63,379 nucleotides of DNA from Clostridiales bacterium (lineage in GTDB: Bacteria; Bacillota; Clostridia; Oscillospirales; Oscillospiraceae): assembly GCA_018374635.1 (NCBI GenBank), contig JAHAEW010000008.1, positions 1 to 63,379 on the forward strand. The letters are read 5' to 3'. The notes under the pieces were generated by a model. It saw only the letters and a program-made list of their open reading frames with translations. It searched no databases and had not been told where the DNA came from. The translations under genes were made by a program, and so were the position numbers. Shown here piece by piece: positions 42,725 to 52,401 of this stretch (position 1 is its first letter; every line of letters begins with the position of its first letter).

Positions 42725-43276
42725 ATGGCCTCAATCGCCAAGCGTAAAACGAGATCTGCGTACCAGAGGATACCGGGAACTGCCTATGATGGCTCCGCTG
42801 CCCGCCGTCTGGAGCGGGCGGAGGTACTGGAGCCCCGTCCCCGGGTCCGCCCCAGAGAGCGGGCTGTCTCCCGTCCGCGGGTGCAGGTGCGGGAGGCCGG
42901 ACGGGTGTCCGTCTTTGCGGTGGTGGGCTTTGCGGCGGTGGCCGTCTTTGCGGTGCTGCTGCTGATGAGCTATGTCCAGCTGGCGCAGATCTCGGACGAT
43001 GTGGTCTCCCTCAAGCGGGAAATGACCACCCTGCAGAGCGATGAGGCGCAGCTCCGGGCGGAGTATGCCTTGGCCTATGATCTGAGCGATATCGAACAGC
43101 GGCTGACGGCGGACGGCAGTATGATCCGTCCGGATGACAGCCAGATCTGTTATGTGGACCTCTCGGAGCCGGACGCCATTGAGTTCCTGACAGAGGACGT
43201 CCCGGTCAAAGGGGTGGAAGGGGTGATCCGGAGCATTCAGGAGATCGTGGGCGAAGTGGTGGAATATTTCCGCTGA
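42725..43276 (+). CDS. ftsL: FtsL-like septum-formation protein
   Basis: A 183-residue single-pass protein: a 60-residue basic cytoplasmic tail, a membrane helix (VSVFAVVGFAAVAVFAVLLL, residues 61-80), then a short coiled coil (QISDDVVSLKREMTTLQSDE). This topology and the place between rsmH and the division transpeptidase define FtsL; sequence conservation is always low. In Gram-positives FtsL works with DivIC and DivIB to activate FtsW and PBP2B. ATG 42725 follows AAAGGAG; an open extension overlapping rsmH is rejected. Residues beyond about 125 are longer than in many FtsL proteins. Confidence 0.78.
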   Translation: MASIAKRKTRSAYQRIPGTAYDGSAARRLERAEVLEPRPRVRPRERAVSRPRVQVREAGRVSVFAVVGFAAVAVFAVLLLMSYVQLAQISDDVVSLKREMTTLQSDEAQLRAEYALAYDLSDIEQRLTADGSMIRPDDSQICYVDLSEPDAIEFLTEDVPVKGVEGVIRSIQEIVGEVVEYFR

Positions 43277-43316
43277 GTCCTTCCATATAGTACATTGCAG
43301 ACCCCAAAAAAGAGAA

Positions 43317-43383
43317 CCGGGCTGCCCAGGATTGGCAGCCTTCCGGCGAGGGCGTAAGAAAAGTGAAATTTTCTTACGCCCTC
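43317..43383 (+). promoter_or_regulatory. Two tandem stem-loops in the leader of the penicillin-binding protein gene
   Basis: First stem: GGCTGCC (43320-43326) / GGCAGCC (43334-43340), extendable by outer CCGG/CCGG. Second: a perfect 15-bp stem GAGGGCGTAAGAAAA (43348-43362) / TTTTCTTACGCCCTC (43369-43383), loop GTGAAA. No T-run follows and the ribosome-binding site AAGGAGAA starts 13 bases downstream (43396). It could be a processing or stability site, or a translational control element. Confidence 0.7.
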
Positions 43384-43407
43384 ATGCAGTATATCAAGGA
43401 GAACGGC

Positions 43408-45819
43408 ATGAGAAATGACAAAAAACGACCGCAGCCGGACCGAAAAGCCAACCGGACCATCCTGATGCGCACTCTCTTCCTGATGGTGGTGTGCGGCGTG
43501 GTGGCCTTTATCCCACTGTTCATCCGCCTGTACAGCCTTCAGATCGTTCAGCACGACGAGCTGGAGGCCAAGGCGCTGGATCAGCAGACCTGGGATCAGG
43601 CTGTCACGGCCAACCGGGGGACCATCTATGACAGCAAAGGCTCCCCGCTGGCCATGAGCGCCGAGGCCTATTACATCCAGCTTGCCCCAAGGGAGATCGT
43701 TGAGCGGCAGCAGGAATACCGGGAGAAGGTGGAAAAGGCCCAGGCAGAGAGCGACCCCGAGAAGCGGGAAAGGCTCATGCCGGACTATCCGGAGCCTACG
43801 AATGAGTCCATTGCGGAAAATCTCTCCGCCATTTTGGGCGTGGAGCAGGAGGAGATCCTCAAGCGTCTGGCCAAGACCAATTCCGCCTATGAGGTCATCA
43901 AATCCCAGGTGGAGCGGGATGTAGCCGACCAGGTCCGGAGCTATGCCTCGGAAAACGGCCTCTCGGAGGGGATCTATGTCCAGCCCAGCTCCAAGCGCTA
44001 CTACCCCAACAACAGCCTGGCGGCCCAGGTCATCGGCTGGGTCAACTATGAGAACAATACCGTCAGCCACGGCGCCTATGGCATGGAGGCCATCTATGAC
44101 GAGGAGCTGGGCGGAAAGGTGGGCCGCGTGGTCACCGCCAAGAACGGGCGGGGAACGCAAATGCTCTACCGGTATGAGGACTATGAGGACGCCATTGACG
44201 GCAACGACCTCCACCTGACCATCGACGCCACCATCCAGTACTACTGTGAGCGGGTGCTGGCCGAGGGGATCGAGAAATTTGAGGTGCAGAACGGCGGATT
44301 TGCCATCGCTATGGACCCCAAGACCGGGGCCATCCTGGCCTGGGCCAACTCGCCCACCTATGACCTGAACAATCCCCGCAGCATCAGTGACCCGGCCCTC
44401 TCGGCCAAGCTGGACGCCATCAAGAGCGACTCCAGCCTGAGCGACGAGGAGCGCTCCAAACAGCGCACCGAGCTGCTCTATGAGCAGTGGAGCAACAAGG
44501 CCATCAACGAGCCCTATGAGCCGGGCTCTACCTTTAAAGCCATGGTGCTGGCCGCCGCTCTGGAGGAGGGCGTGGTCAGCGAGAACGACACCTTTGTTTG
44601 TACCGGAGCGGCTACCGTAGCCGACCGGACCATTAAGTGTTCCAAGCGGACCGGACACGGAACCCAGACCCTGGCCCAGGCGGTGGCCAACTCCTGCAAC
44701 CCGGCGTTCATCGCCATCGGGCAGCGGCTGGGCGCTGAGAAATTCTACGACTATGTGGAAGATTTCGGGTTCCTCTCCCAGACCGGCATTGACATGATGG
44801 GGGAGCCCAATTACAGCGTGTTCTGGTCCCGTGACCTCTTTACCAGCGCCAACGGCATCACCAACCTGGCCACGGCCTCCTTTGGCCAGCGGTTCAAGGT
44901 CACGCCCATCCAGCTTCTCACCGCGGCGGCCTCGGTAATTAACGGCGGCCACCTGATGAAGCCCTATGTGATGGAGAGCATCACCGACGCCAATGGGAAC
45001 GTTCTCCAACACACCGAGCCAACCGAGGTGCGGCAGGTCATCAGCGAACAGACCAGCGAGCGCTGCCGCTCCATTCTGGAGGGCGTGGTCAAGCCGCCGG
45101 GCACCGGCAAGCAGGCCTATGTGGCGGGCTACCGGATCGGCGGAAAGACCGGCTCCTCCGAGACCGAGGAGAAGGACCACACCATCGTATCCTTCCTGGG
45201 CTTTGCCCCGGCGGACGATCCCCAGGTCATCGTTCTGCTGGCCTATGACAACCCCAAGCCGGTGGCCGCCGGGGCCAACACCACGGCCGGCGGCTGGTAC
45301 ATCAGCGGCGGTAATATGGCCGCCCCCCAGGCGGGCAAGCTGCTCACGGATATCCTGGACTATATGGGAGTCGCCAAGCAGTATACGGAAGAGGAGAAGG
45401 CGGCCATGGATATGGTGGTGCCCTCCGTGCTGGGGATGTCCCAGGCCGACGCGACGGCCCAGCTCAAAGAGAGCGGACTGGACGTACGCGTGGAGGGAGA
45501 AGGCGATACCGTCACGGCGCAGATCCCGGCCCAGGGAGTGGCCATCCCGGGCGGCAGCCAGGTCATCCTCTACATGGGCGTGGAGAAGCCCACCGACAAG
45601 GTGACTGTGCCCAATGTGGCGGGAATGAACCGGGAACAGGCCCAGACCGCCATGACCAACGCGGGGCTCTACCTCAGATCCACCGGCCTCACCGTGGGCA
45701 GTGACGTAAAGGCAGAGAGCCAGGCCATCACGGCCGGGACCCAGGTGGAGCGGGGCACCGTGGTGGAGGTCCACTTTATCCAGAGCACCGCCAGCGGCGG
45801 CGCCGGGACCGGCATCTGA
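43408..45819 (+). CDS. Division/sporulation class B penicillin-binding protein with two PASTA domains (FtsI/PBP2B/SpoVD type)
   Basis: An 803-residue transpeptidase. After a membrane anchor (about 20-42) comes the dimerisation domain (ANRGTIYDSKGSPLAMSAE near residue 68), then the transpeptidase: catalytic EPGSTFKAM near 370, SCN near 428 and GGKTGSSE near 578. Two PASTA repeats follow (VVPSVLGMSQADATAQL near 670 and VPNVAGMNREQAQTAM near 733). It crosslinks septal peptidoglycan with FtsW. From sequence alone I cannot separate a vegetative PBP2B from a spore-cortex SpoVD. ATG 43408 was chosen for AAGGAGAACGGC; an upstream GTG (43363) lies in a hairpin loop. Confidence 0.93.
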   Translation: MRNDKKRPQPDRKANRTILMRTLFLMVVCGVVAFIPLFIRLYSLQIVQHDELEAKALDQQTWDQAVTANRGTIYDSKGSPLAMSAEAYYIQLAPREIVERQQEYREKVEKAQAESDPEKRERLMPDYPEPTNESIAENLSAILGVEQEEILKRLAKTNSAYEVIKSQVERDVADQVRSYASENGLSEGIYVQPSSKRYYPNNSLAAQVIGWVNYENNTVSHGAYGMEAIYDEELGGKVGRVVTAKNGRGTQMLYRYEDYEDAIDGNDLHLTIDATIQYYCERVLAEGIEKFEVQNGGFAIAMDPKTGAILAWANSPTYDLNNPRSISDPALSAKLDAIKSDSSLSDEERSKQRTELLYEQWSNKAINEPYEPGSTFKAMVLAAALEEGVVSENDTFVCTGAATVADRTIKCSKRTGHGTQTLAQAVANSCNPAFIAIGQRLGAEKFYDYVEDFGFLSQTGIDMMGEPNYSVFWSRDLFTSANGITNLATASFGQRFKVTPIQLLTAAASVINGGHLMKPYVMESITDANGNVLQHTEPTEVRQVISEQTSERCRSILEGVVKPPGTGKQAYVAGYRIGGKTGSSETEEKDHTIVSFLGFAPADDPQVIVLLAYDNPKPVAAGANTTAGGWYISGGNMAAPQAGKLLTDILDYMGVAKQYTEEEKAAMDMVVPSVLGMSQADATAQLKESGLDVRVEGEGDTVTAQIPAQGVAIPGGSQVILYMGVEKPTDKVTVPNVAGMNREQAQTAMTNAGLYLRSTGLTVGSDVKAESQAITAGTQVERGTVVEVHFIQSTASGGAGTGI

Positions 45820-45920
45820 TCCAATGCAAAAACACAGATAAAAACAGATATATTACAGACATTTTAGAGAGAATCCATACATAGAGTGAATGGAAGCGAC
45901 AAACCCAAAGGGGTGACAGT

Positions 45921-47429
45921 ATGAGATTACGCCAGCTTCTGGCCGGCGTCGCCCCTTTGGGGGCGTCGTTTGACTCTAAAATGGAAATTTCAGGAATTTG
46001 TTACGACTCCAGGACCATGCGCCCGGGGGAGCTCTTTGTGGCTCTTCCGGGCAGCCGCACCGACGGGCACCGGTTTATCCGGGAAGCGCTGGAGCGGGGC
46101 GCCTCCTGTGTGGTGTGTGAGCATCCGCCGGAAAGGGAGGGCCCGTGGATCACGGTGCCGGACGCCCGCGCGGCCCTGGCCGCCCTCTCCGCCAACTGGT
46201 TCGGCCATCCGGCCCGGGAGGTGACCGTGATCGGCGTCACCGGAACCAACGGAAAGACCACCACGACGTACCTGCTCAAGGCGGTCCTGGAGGAGGTGCT
46301 GGGGGCCAGGGTGGGGCTCATCGGCACCAACCGGAATATGATCGGCGGGGAGAGCCTGCCGGCCCAGCGCACCACACCGGAGAGCTGGGAGGTGCAGAAG
46401 CTTCTGCGGGAGATGGCCGACGCCGGATGCAGCCATGTGGTGATGGAGGTCTCCTCCCACGGACTGGTTCTCCAGCGGGTGGCGGGGATCTCCTTTGCGG
46501 TGGGGATCTTCACCAATCTCACCCAGGACCACCTGGACTTCCACGGGACCATGGAGGCCTACCGGGCGGCCAAGGGCCTGCTCTTCCGGCAGTGTGAGCG
46601 GGCGGTGCTCAATCTGGACGACGAGGCGGGGCGGTATTACGCCGCCACAGCCCCCTGTCCCTGCTATACCTATTCGGAAAATAAGGACAGCGCCGATCTG
46701 ACCGCCAAGTGCATCCGGCTTTTCCCGGGACATGTGGACTTTGAGGCGGTGATCCGGGGCGGGATCTCCCGGGTCCATCTGCCCATCCCGGGCGGATTTA
46801 CCATTTACAATGCTCTGGGGGTCATCGGATGCGGTCTGGTCCTGGGACTCCCCCTGGACGGGATCGCGCGGGCGCTGGGACACGCGCAGGGAGTCAAGGG
46901 GCGCATTGAGGTGGTACCCACGCCCACCGACTATACCGTTCTCATCGACTACGCCCACACCCCGGACGCCCTGGAGAATATCCTCACCACGGTGCGGGAT
47001 TTTACGGCGGGACGGGTGATCTGTCTCTTCGGCTGCGGAGGAGACCGGGACCGCGCCAAGCGACCCAAGATGGGAGCGGTGGTCTCGGCCCTGGCGGATC
47101 TGGCCGTGGTGACGTCGGATAATCCCCGTTCGGAGGAACCGATGGAGGTCATCTACGACATCCTCCGGGGCATGGACCCCTCCGGGGCTCCCTGGCGGGT
47201 GGAGTCCGACCGGCGCAGGGCCATCCGGCTGGCCCTCTCCCTGGCCCGGACGGGGGATACGGTGGTCCTGGCCGGGAAAGGACATGAGACCTACCAGGAG
47301 GTGGGTGGCATCCGCTTCCACCTGGACGAGCGGGAGGAGGTGGCCTCCTGCTTCCCACCGGCCGTCCCGGCGGTGGCCGCCATGGCAAAAGGAGGAGAGA
47401 ACCCCTCTGCGGGACGGGATATTTCGTGA
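45921..47429 (+). CDS. murE: UDP-MurNAc-L-Ala-D-Glu:meso-diaminopimelate ligase
   Basis: A 502-residue Mur ligase adding the third stem-peptide residue. The ATP loop GVTGTNGKTTTTYLLKAV is near residue 100, MEVSSHGL near 175 and YAHTPDALENIL near 343. The DNPRSEEP motif near 398 marks meso-diaminopimelate specificity. It is in the dcw transcript, 101 bases after the penicillin-binding protein; that gap is unusually A/T-rich with repeated ACAGATA-type words and may hold an internal promoter I cannot define. AAAGGGGTGA precedes the ATG. Confidence 0.96.
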   Translation: MRLRQLLAGVAPLGASFDSKMEISGICYDSRTMRPGELFVALPGSRTDGHRFIREALERGASCVVCEHPPEREGPWITVPDARAALAALSANWFGHPAREVTVIGVTGTNGKTTTTYLLKAVLEEVLGARVGLIGTNRNMIGGESLPAQRTTPESWEVQKLLREMADAGCSHVVMEVSSHGLVLQRVAGISFAVGIFTNLTQDHLDFHGTMEAYRAAKGLLFRQCERAVLNLDDEAGRYYAATAPCPCYTYSENKDSADLTAKCIRLFPGHVDFEAVIRGGISRVHLPIPGGFTIYNALGVIGCGLVLGLPLDGIARALGHAQGVKGRIEVVPTPTDYTVLIDYAHTPDALENILTTVRDFTAGRVICLFGCGGDRDRAKRPKMGAVVSALADLAVVTSDNPRSEEPMEVIYDILRGMDPSGAPWRVESDRRRAIRLALSLARTGDTVVLAGKGHETYQEVGGIRFHLDEREEVASCFPPAVPAVAAMAKGGENPSAGRDIS

Positions 47430-47450
47430 CATATTTCTCCACCCTTTTGG

Positions 47451-47479
47451 TGGAAATACCAGCGTGTGTGTGATAAAAT
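47451..47479 (+). promoter_or_regulatory. Possible internal promoter before mraY
   Basis: TGGAAA (47451-47456), a 17-base spacer and an extended -10 TG-A-TAAAAT (47471-47479). A small hairpin (TCCACC / GGTGGA) lies just upstream near 47438-47454. It could drive mraY-ftsW-murG-murA independently of the mraZ promoter. Confidence 0.5.
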
Positions 47480-47534
47480 ACGTCTTTGTGAGTGAATCCA
47501 GGTTTACTACAAAGAGGTACGGAGGTTCAAAAGA

Positions 47535-48527
47535 ATGGATTTGAGTATTGTCCTGAGCATCCTTCTGGGATTCGTGGTGTCCGCCGTGGCGGGCCGCCTG
47601 CTGATCCCGGCCCTGCGCCGGCTGAAGGCGGGGCAGGCCATCAAGGAGATCGGCCCCACCTGGCACATGACCAAGCAGGGGACTCCCACGATGGGCGGAC
47701 TGATGTTTATCATCGCCATCGCGGCAGTGCTGGTGGTCATCGGCTGGAAGGACCTGACGGCGGGCCGTCTGGGCGGCCTGTATACCTATCTGTTTGCGCT
47801 GGTGTTCGGCGCCATCGGCTTTTTGGACGACTATATGAAGGTGAAGAAAAAGGAGAACACCGGACTGACGGCCGGCCCCAAGTTTCTCCTTCAGCTGGCG
47901 GCCGCCATTGTGTTTACCATTCTGCTGCGCAATGAAGGGTATCTGAGCCCCGATCTCTACATCCCCTTTGTCAATGTGACCTTCCAGCTGCCCTGGGTGG
48001 TCTATATGGTCTTTGCCGCCTTTGTCATGGTGGGCACGGTCAACGCCGTGAATATCACAGACGGGATCGACGGCCTGTCCAGCAGCGTCACCGTGCCGGT
48101 GGCCATGTTCTTTACCATTGTGGCGGCCCAGTGGGACCGGGGGGAGATCGGCGTGCTCTCCGGCGCGCTGGTGGGCGGTCTGCTGGGCTTTCTGATCTAC
48201 AATTTCCATCCGGCCAAGGTCTTTATGGGCGACACCGGCTCTCTCTTCATGGGCGGCATGGTGTGCGGCCTGGCCTTTGCGCTGGATATGCCCCTGATCC
48301 TGGTCCTGGTGGGGGTCATCTACATCGCGGAGACGCTCTCCGACATCATCCAGGTGACCTATTTCAAAGCGACACATGGCAAGCGGATCTTCCGGATGGC
48401 GCCCCTCCATCACCACTTCGAGATGGGCGGCTGGAGCGAAGTCAAGCTGGTGGTGGTCTTTACCGGCGTGACCGTGGTATTCTGTGTGCTGGCCTACCTG
48501 GGTGTGGCCAACCGTTTTCCCGTATAA
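47535..48527 (+). CDS. mraY: Phospho-N-acetylmuramoyl-pentapeptide transferase
   Basis: The 330-residue integral membrane enzyme making lipid I from UDP-MurNAc-pentapeptide and undecaprenyl phosphate. Motifs: PTMGGLMFIIAI near residue 53, GFLDDYMKVKKK near 94, NAVNITDGIDGL near 170, MGDTGSLFMGG near 231 and the cytosolic HHHFEMGGWSE near 293. All catalytic aspartates visible in the family (DD, NITDGIDGL, GDTGS) are present. AGGTACGGAGG precedes the ATG. murF and murD, often neighbours, are absent. Confidence 0.97.
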   Translation: MDLSIVLSILLGFVVSAVAGRLLIPALRRLKAGQAIKEIGPTWHMTKQGTPTMGGLMFIIAIAAVLVVIGWKDLTAGRLGGLYTYLFALVFGAIGFLDDYMKVKKKENTGLTAGPKFLLQLAAAIVFTILLRNEGYLSPDLYIPFVNVTFQLPWVVYMVFAAFVMVGTVNAVNITDGIDGLSSSVTVPVAMFFTIVAAQWDRGEIGVLSGALVGGLLGFLIYNFHPAKVFMGDTGSLFMGGMVCGLAFALDMPLILVLVGVIYIAETLSDIIQVTYFKATHGKRIFRMAPLHHHFEMGGWSEVKLVVVFTGVTVVFCVLAYLGVANRFPV

Positions 48528-48572
48528 TCTGCCCGGAGGTCCGGGCGGAGTCAAGAGCAAGGAGGCGATTGT

Positions 48573-49793
48573 TTGGCGCGGAAACACAAGCGAGACCTGA
48601 CCGTGGAGGAACAGCTGGCCCGCGGACCGGTGGACCTGCCCTTTCTCATGCTGGTGGTCATGCTGACGGTGATCGGCGTGGTCATGGTCTTTTCCGCCTC
48701 CTATGCCACGGCGCTCTATGACGCCAAGACGGCCCACAACAACCCCACCTATTATTTTGTCAAGCAGGCGGGGTTTGCGGTGGCGGGACTGGTTGCCATG
48801 TATGTGGTCACCAAGATCAACTACCAGTCCTTCCGCTGGATGTCGGTCTTTGTGCTGGGCGCGGCCTATGTGCTGCTGGTGCTGGTCTTTACCCCGCTGG
48901 GCTTTGGCAAGGCCACGGTGGGCGCACAGCGGTGGATCCAGATCGGACCGATCAATTTTCAGCCCTCCGAGGTCGCCAAGATCGGCGTGATCATGTATTT
49001 TTCCGCCCGGCTCTGTAAGCGCAATACGGAGAAGCCGCGGCGGATCAATCCCCGCTCCTATTGGAGCGGACCGCTGACGCTGATGCAGCGGTCCGGGTTT
49101 CTGGAGCTGGTGCCCTATGGGGCCATCCTGCTCTCCATCGCGGTGCTCATGATGCTGGAGCCTCATATGTCAGGCACCATCCTCATCATGCTGGGCGGCG
49201 CGGCAGTGCTCTTTGCGGCGGGGATCAAGCTCTACTGGTTCGTGGGTGGCGCGGCCGGTCTGGCCGGTCTGCTCCTGCTGATGATGAGCGGTTACCAGTC
49301 CACCCGCATCAAGATCTGGCAGGACCCCTGGAACGACGGCATGAACGGGCGGGGGGACGGCTTCCAGATCATCCAGTCCCTGCTCTCCATTGGCTCCGGC
49401 GGACTTCTGGGGGTGGGCCTGGGCAAGAGCCGGCAGAAATTCGATTTTCTGCCTGAGCCGGAGAACGACTTCATTTTTGCGGTGGTCTGTGAGGAGCTTG
49501 GACTGGTGGGGGCCTGCGTGATCCTGTTCCTCTTCGCGCTGCTCATCGTCCGGGGATTCTGGATCGCCATCCACGCCCGGGACCGGTTCGGCGCGCTGCT
49601 GGTGGTGGGGATCATGACGCTGCTTGCCGGACAGGTGTTTCTGAACATCGCGGTGGTGACCAATCTCATTCCCACCACAGGCATTTCCCTCCCGTTTTTC
49701 AGTTACGGCGGCACCGCCCTGATGATCCAGCTGGCCGAGATGGGGATGGTATTGAGCGTATCCCGTCAGATCCCGGCGGCCAAACAGGGGTAG
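48573..49793 (+). CDS. ftsW: SEDS-family lipid II polymerase FtsW
   Basis: A 406-residue polytopic SEDS glycosyltransferase partnering the class B penicillin-binding protein. VVMVFSASYATAL near residue 34, AQRWIQIGPINFQPSEVAKI near 114, LPEPENDFIFAVVCEELG near 290 and VVTNLIPTTGISLPFFSYGG near 353 are the FtsW/RodA signatures. In sporulating Firmicutes a copy at this position is sometimes SpoVE, so a sporulation role is possible. The start is a TTG with AAGGAGGCG 5 bases upstream. Confidence 0.95.
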   Translation: MARKHKRDLTVEEQLARGPVDLPFLMLVVMLTVIGVVMVFSASYATALYDAKTAHNNPTYYFVKQAGFAVAGLVAMYVVTKINYQSFRWMSVFVLGAAYVLLVLVFTPLGFGKATVGAQRWIQIGPINFQPSEVAKIGVIMYFSARLCKRNTEKPRRINPRSYWSGPLTLMQRSGFLELVPYGAILLSIAVLMMLEPHMSGTILIMLGGAAVLFAAGIKLYWFVGGAAGLAGLLLLMMSGYQSTRIKIWQDPWNDGMNGRGDGFQIIQSLLSIGSGGLLGVGLGKSRQKFDFLPEPENDFIFAVVCEELGLVGACVILFLFALLIVRGFWIAIHARDRFGALLVVGIMTLLAGQVFLNIAVVTNLIPTTGISLPFFSYGGTALMIQLAEMGMVLSVSRQIPAAKQG

Positions 49794-49835
49794 CGCCGGT
49801 GCAAGATACCGAAAATCAAGAAGGTTGTGAGAAAG

Positions 49836-50960
49836 ATGAACGTACTCTTTACCTGTGGCGGCACAGCCGGTCATATCAATCCCGCCGTGGCGCTGGCCCG
49901 GCTCTTTCAGCTCCGGGACCCGGACTGCAAGGTGCTTTTCGTGGGAGCGGACGGCGGTATGGAGACCCGTCTGGTGCCCAAGGAGGGCTATGATCTGCGC
50001 ACAGTGACCATCACCAACTTCCGCCGCTCCTTCACGCCCGCGGCCATCGGACACAACCTGAAGACGGTGGTCAACATGGGCCGCTCCAAGAAGCAGGCCC
50101 AGCGGATTTTAAAGGAATTTCAGCCGGATCTGGTGGTGGGGACGGGGGGGTACGCCTCCTATCCCATCGTGAACGCGGCGGCGGCCAGGGGGATCCCCAC
50201 CGCGGTCCACGAGTCCAACGCGGTGCCCGGCCTGACCACCAAGGCCCTGTCCAAGGTAGTGGACCAGGTGATGGTGGGGTTTGAGGAGAGCCGCAGCCAC
50301 TACGACCATCCGGAAAAGGTCGTGGTCACCGGGACCCCGGTGCGGGGAGATTTTTTCCAGTACGCCCGAAAGGAGGCCCGGGCCAAGCTGGGCATCACCG
50401 ATGAGCGGCCGGTGGTGGTCTCGGTCTGGGGCAGCTTGGGCGCATCGGTGATGAACCGGCAGATGGCCGACTTCATCGCCCTGGAGTGCAAGGCCGGGGA
50501 GCCCTTCCACCACATCCACGGAGCGGGCCGGGATTACAAGAATGTGTGCGCCGCTCTGAAGGAGCTGGGGGTGGATTTAAAGGACTATCCCTCCATCGAT
50601 GTGCGGGAGTATATCTACGATATGCCGGTGGTCATGGCGGCGGCCGACCTGGTGCTCTGCCGGGCGGGGGCCTCCACCATCTCGGAGCTGACCGCCATCG
50701 CAAAGCCGTCAGTGCTGGTCCCCTCGCCCAACGTGGTGGCCGACCATCAGACCAAGAACGCCCGGGTCCTCTCCGAGGCGGGCGGCGCCGTGCTGCTGCC
50801 GGAAAAAGACTCCTCCGGCCAGAAGCTCTATGAAATTACCGCCGATCTGCTCACCCACAAGGAGAAGCGGGACGCCATGGGAGAGGCCCTGCGGCACATG
50901 GCGGTGCCTGACGCCAGTGAGCAGATCTACAAGACCCTTCTGGCCCTGATGCGGAAATAG
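49836..50960 (+). CDS. murG: UDP-GlcNAc:lipid I N-acetylglucosaminyltransferase
   Basis: The 374-residue peripheral membrane GT-B enzyme that converts lipid I to lipid II. The G-loop FTCGGTAGHINPAVALA is at residues 5-21. GTGGYASYPIVNAA near 104, HESNAVPGLTTKAL near 125, and VLCRAGASTISELTAI near 270 for UDP-GlcNAc binding are present. ATG 49836 is preferred; a GTG three codons earlier is too close to AAGAAGG. murA follows after 77 bases, a gap containing an 8-bp hairpin (50994-51016). Confidence 0.96.
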   Translation: MNVLFTCGGTAGHINPAVALARLFQLRDPDCKVLFVGADGGMETRLVPKEGYDLRTVTITNFRRSFTPAAIGHNLKTVVNMGRSKKQAQRILKEFQPDLVVGTGGYASYPIVNAAAARGIPTAVHESNAVPGLTTKALSKVVDQVMVGFEESRSHYDHPEKVVVTGTPVRGDFFQYARKEARAKLGITDERPVVVSVWGSLGASVMNRQMADFIALECKAGEPFHHIHGAGRDYKNVCAALKELGVDLKDYPSIDVREYIYDMPVVMAAADLVLCRAGASTISELTAIAKPSVLVPSPNVVADHQTKNARVLSEAGGAVLLPEKDSSGQKLYEITADLLTHKEKRDAMGEALRHMAVPDASEQIYKTLLALMRK

Positions 50961-51037
50961 AGCGTTTCACCGTTGGTTCTGCCCTGCATAGGATGGTTTG
51001 TAAAACCAACAAACCAATGTTGCGGAGGACGGAATCC

Positions 51038-52321
51038 ATGAGTGCTTTGATCATTGAAGGCGGACGGCCGCTGAGCGGAACAGTCCGCGTCCATGGGGCG
51101 AAGAACAGCGCCCTTCCCATCCTGGCTGCCGCCATTCTGGCGCCGGGGACCAGTGTGATCCATAACTGCCCGCCCCTGTCCGATGTGACGGCTTCCCTGG
51201 AGATCCTGCGCCATCTGGGCTGCTGGGTCACCCAGGAGGGGACCACCGTGACCGTGGATGCCACGGCTCCGGCGCGCTGGGACGTTCCCCATGCCCTGAT
51301 GCGGGAGATGCGCTCCTCCGTCATTTTCCTGGGAGCCATCCTGGGACGGATGGGGGAGGCGGACCTCTCGTTCCCAGGCGGGTGCGAGCTGGGTCCCCGT
51401 CCCATCGACCTGCACCTCAAGGCCATCCGGGCCCTGGGGGGAGAGATCGAGGAGCGGGGCGGCCGCCTGTACTGCCGGGGCGCGCTGAAGGGCCGGGAAG
51501 TGATCTTTGCCCGCCCCAGCGTAGGGGCCACCGAAAACGCCATGCTGGCGGCGGTGGCGGCTCCCGGGACCACCATTCTGTGCAATGCGGCCCGGGAGCC
51601 GGAGATCGTGGATCTCCAGGGGTTCCTCACGGCCATGGGAGCCAGTGTGCGGGGCGCTGGGACCTCCATGGTCGTGATCGAAGGCGGACGGCCCCTGCAC
51701 GGCGGAGAATATACCGTCATGGGGGACCGGATCGTAGCCTGTACATATCTGGCGGCGGCGGCTGCGGCCGGAGGCGAGGTGACGGTGACCGGGGTAGACC
51801 ACCGGCACATCTCCACTGTGACGGCGGTTCTGGCGGAAGCGGGCTGCCGGGTAGTCAGCCAGCGGGATACGGTCTGCCTGAGTAGCGACGCCCCCCTCTT
51901 TGGGAGCCGCCCCATCCATACCGCGCCCTATCCCGGTTTTCCAACCGACGCCCAGCCCCCGCTGATGGCGGCCCTCTGCAAGGGGAAGGGGACCACCCTC
52001 TTTGTAGAGAATATTTTTGAGAGCCGGTACCGCCATGTGGACGAACTGGCCCGGATGGGAGCCGATATCCGCGTGGAGGGCCGGGTAGCCGTGGTGTGCG
52101 GCGTGCCTGCGCTCCACGGCGCGGCGGTAGAGGCCGCCGATCTGCGGGGTGGGGCCGCGCTGGTTGTGGCCGCCCTGGCGGCCGAGGGACGCAGCGCCAT
52201 TACGGGACTCAAGCATCTGGACCGGGGCTATTGGCATCTGGAAGAGGCCCTGCGGGGCCTGGGCGCCCAGATCACCCGCGGCGGAGAGGAAGAGGAGCCG
52301 GCCGCGCCGGCCGGCCGGTAG
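51038..52321 (+). CDS. murA: UDP-N-acetylglucosamine 1-carboxyvinyltransferase
   Basis: The 427-residue MurA, the committed step of peptidoglycan synthesis, adding enolpyruvate to UDP-GlcNAc. GAKNSALPILAAAIL near residue 21 is the first signature. FPGGCELGPRPIDLHL near 113 carries the cysteine that fosfomycin alkylates, at about position 115, so the target appears sensitive. ATG 51038 follows GCGGAGGACGG. Firmicutes often carry two MurA paralogues; only one is seen here. It is unusual but not rare to find murA inside the dcw cluster in Clostridia. Confidence 0.95.
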   Translation: MSALIIEGGRPLSGTVRVHGAKNSALPILAAAILAPGTSVIHNCPPLSDVTASLEILRHLGCWVTQEGTTVTVDATAPARWDVPHALMREMRSSVIFLGAILGRMGEADLSFPGGCELGPRPIDLHLKAIRALGGEIEERGGRLYCRGALKGREVIFARPSVGATENAMLAAVAAPGTTILCNAAREPEIVDLQGFLTAMGASVRGAGTSMVVIEGGRPLHGGEYTVMGDRIVACTYLAAAAAAGGEVTVTGVDHRHISTVTAVLAEAGCRVVSQRDTVCLSSDAPLFGSRPIHTAPYPGFPTDAQPPLMAALCKGKGTTLFVENIFESRYRHVDELARMGADIRVEGRVAVVCGVPALHGAAVEAADLRGGAALVVAALAAEGRSAITGLKHLDRGYWHLEEALRGLGAQITRGGEEEEPAAPAGR

Positions 52322-52401
52322 CGGCCCGGAACGGGAGATCCCCGGGAGTGGACGGATGCTCCCGGGGCTTACCAAGGAGAAGAACAGCGGAGGACAGACA
52401 C

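Noticed and set aside
43363..43407. A GTG start for the penicillin-binding protein 15 codons upstream
   Set aside because: The GTG is in the loop of a 15-bp hairpin without a ribosome-binding site; AAGGAGAA fits ATG 43408.
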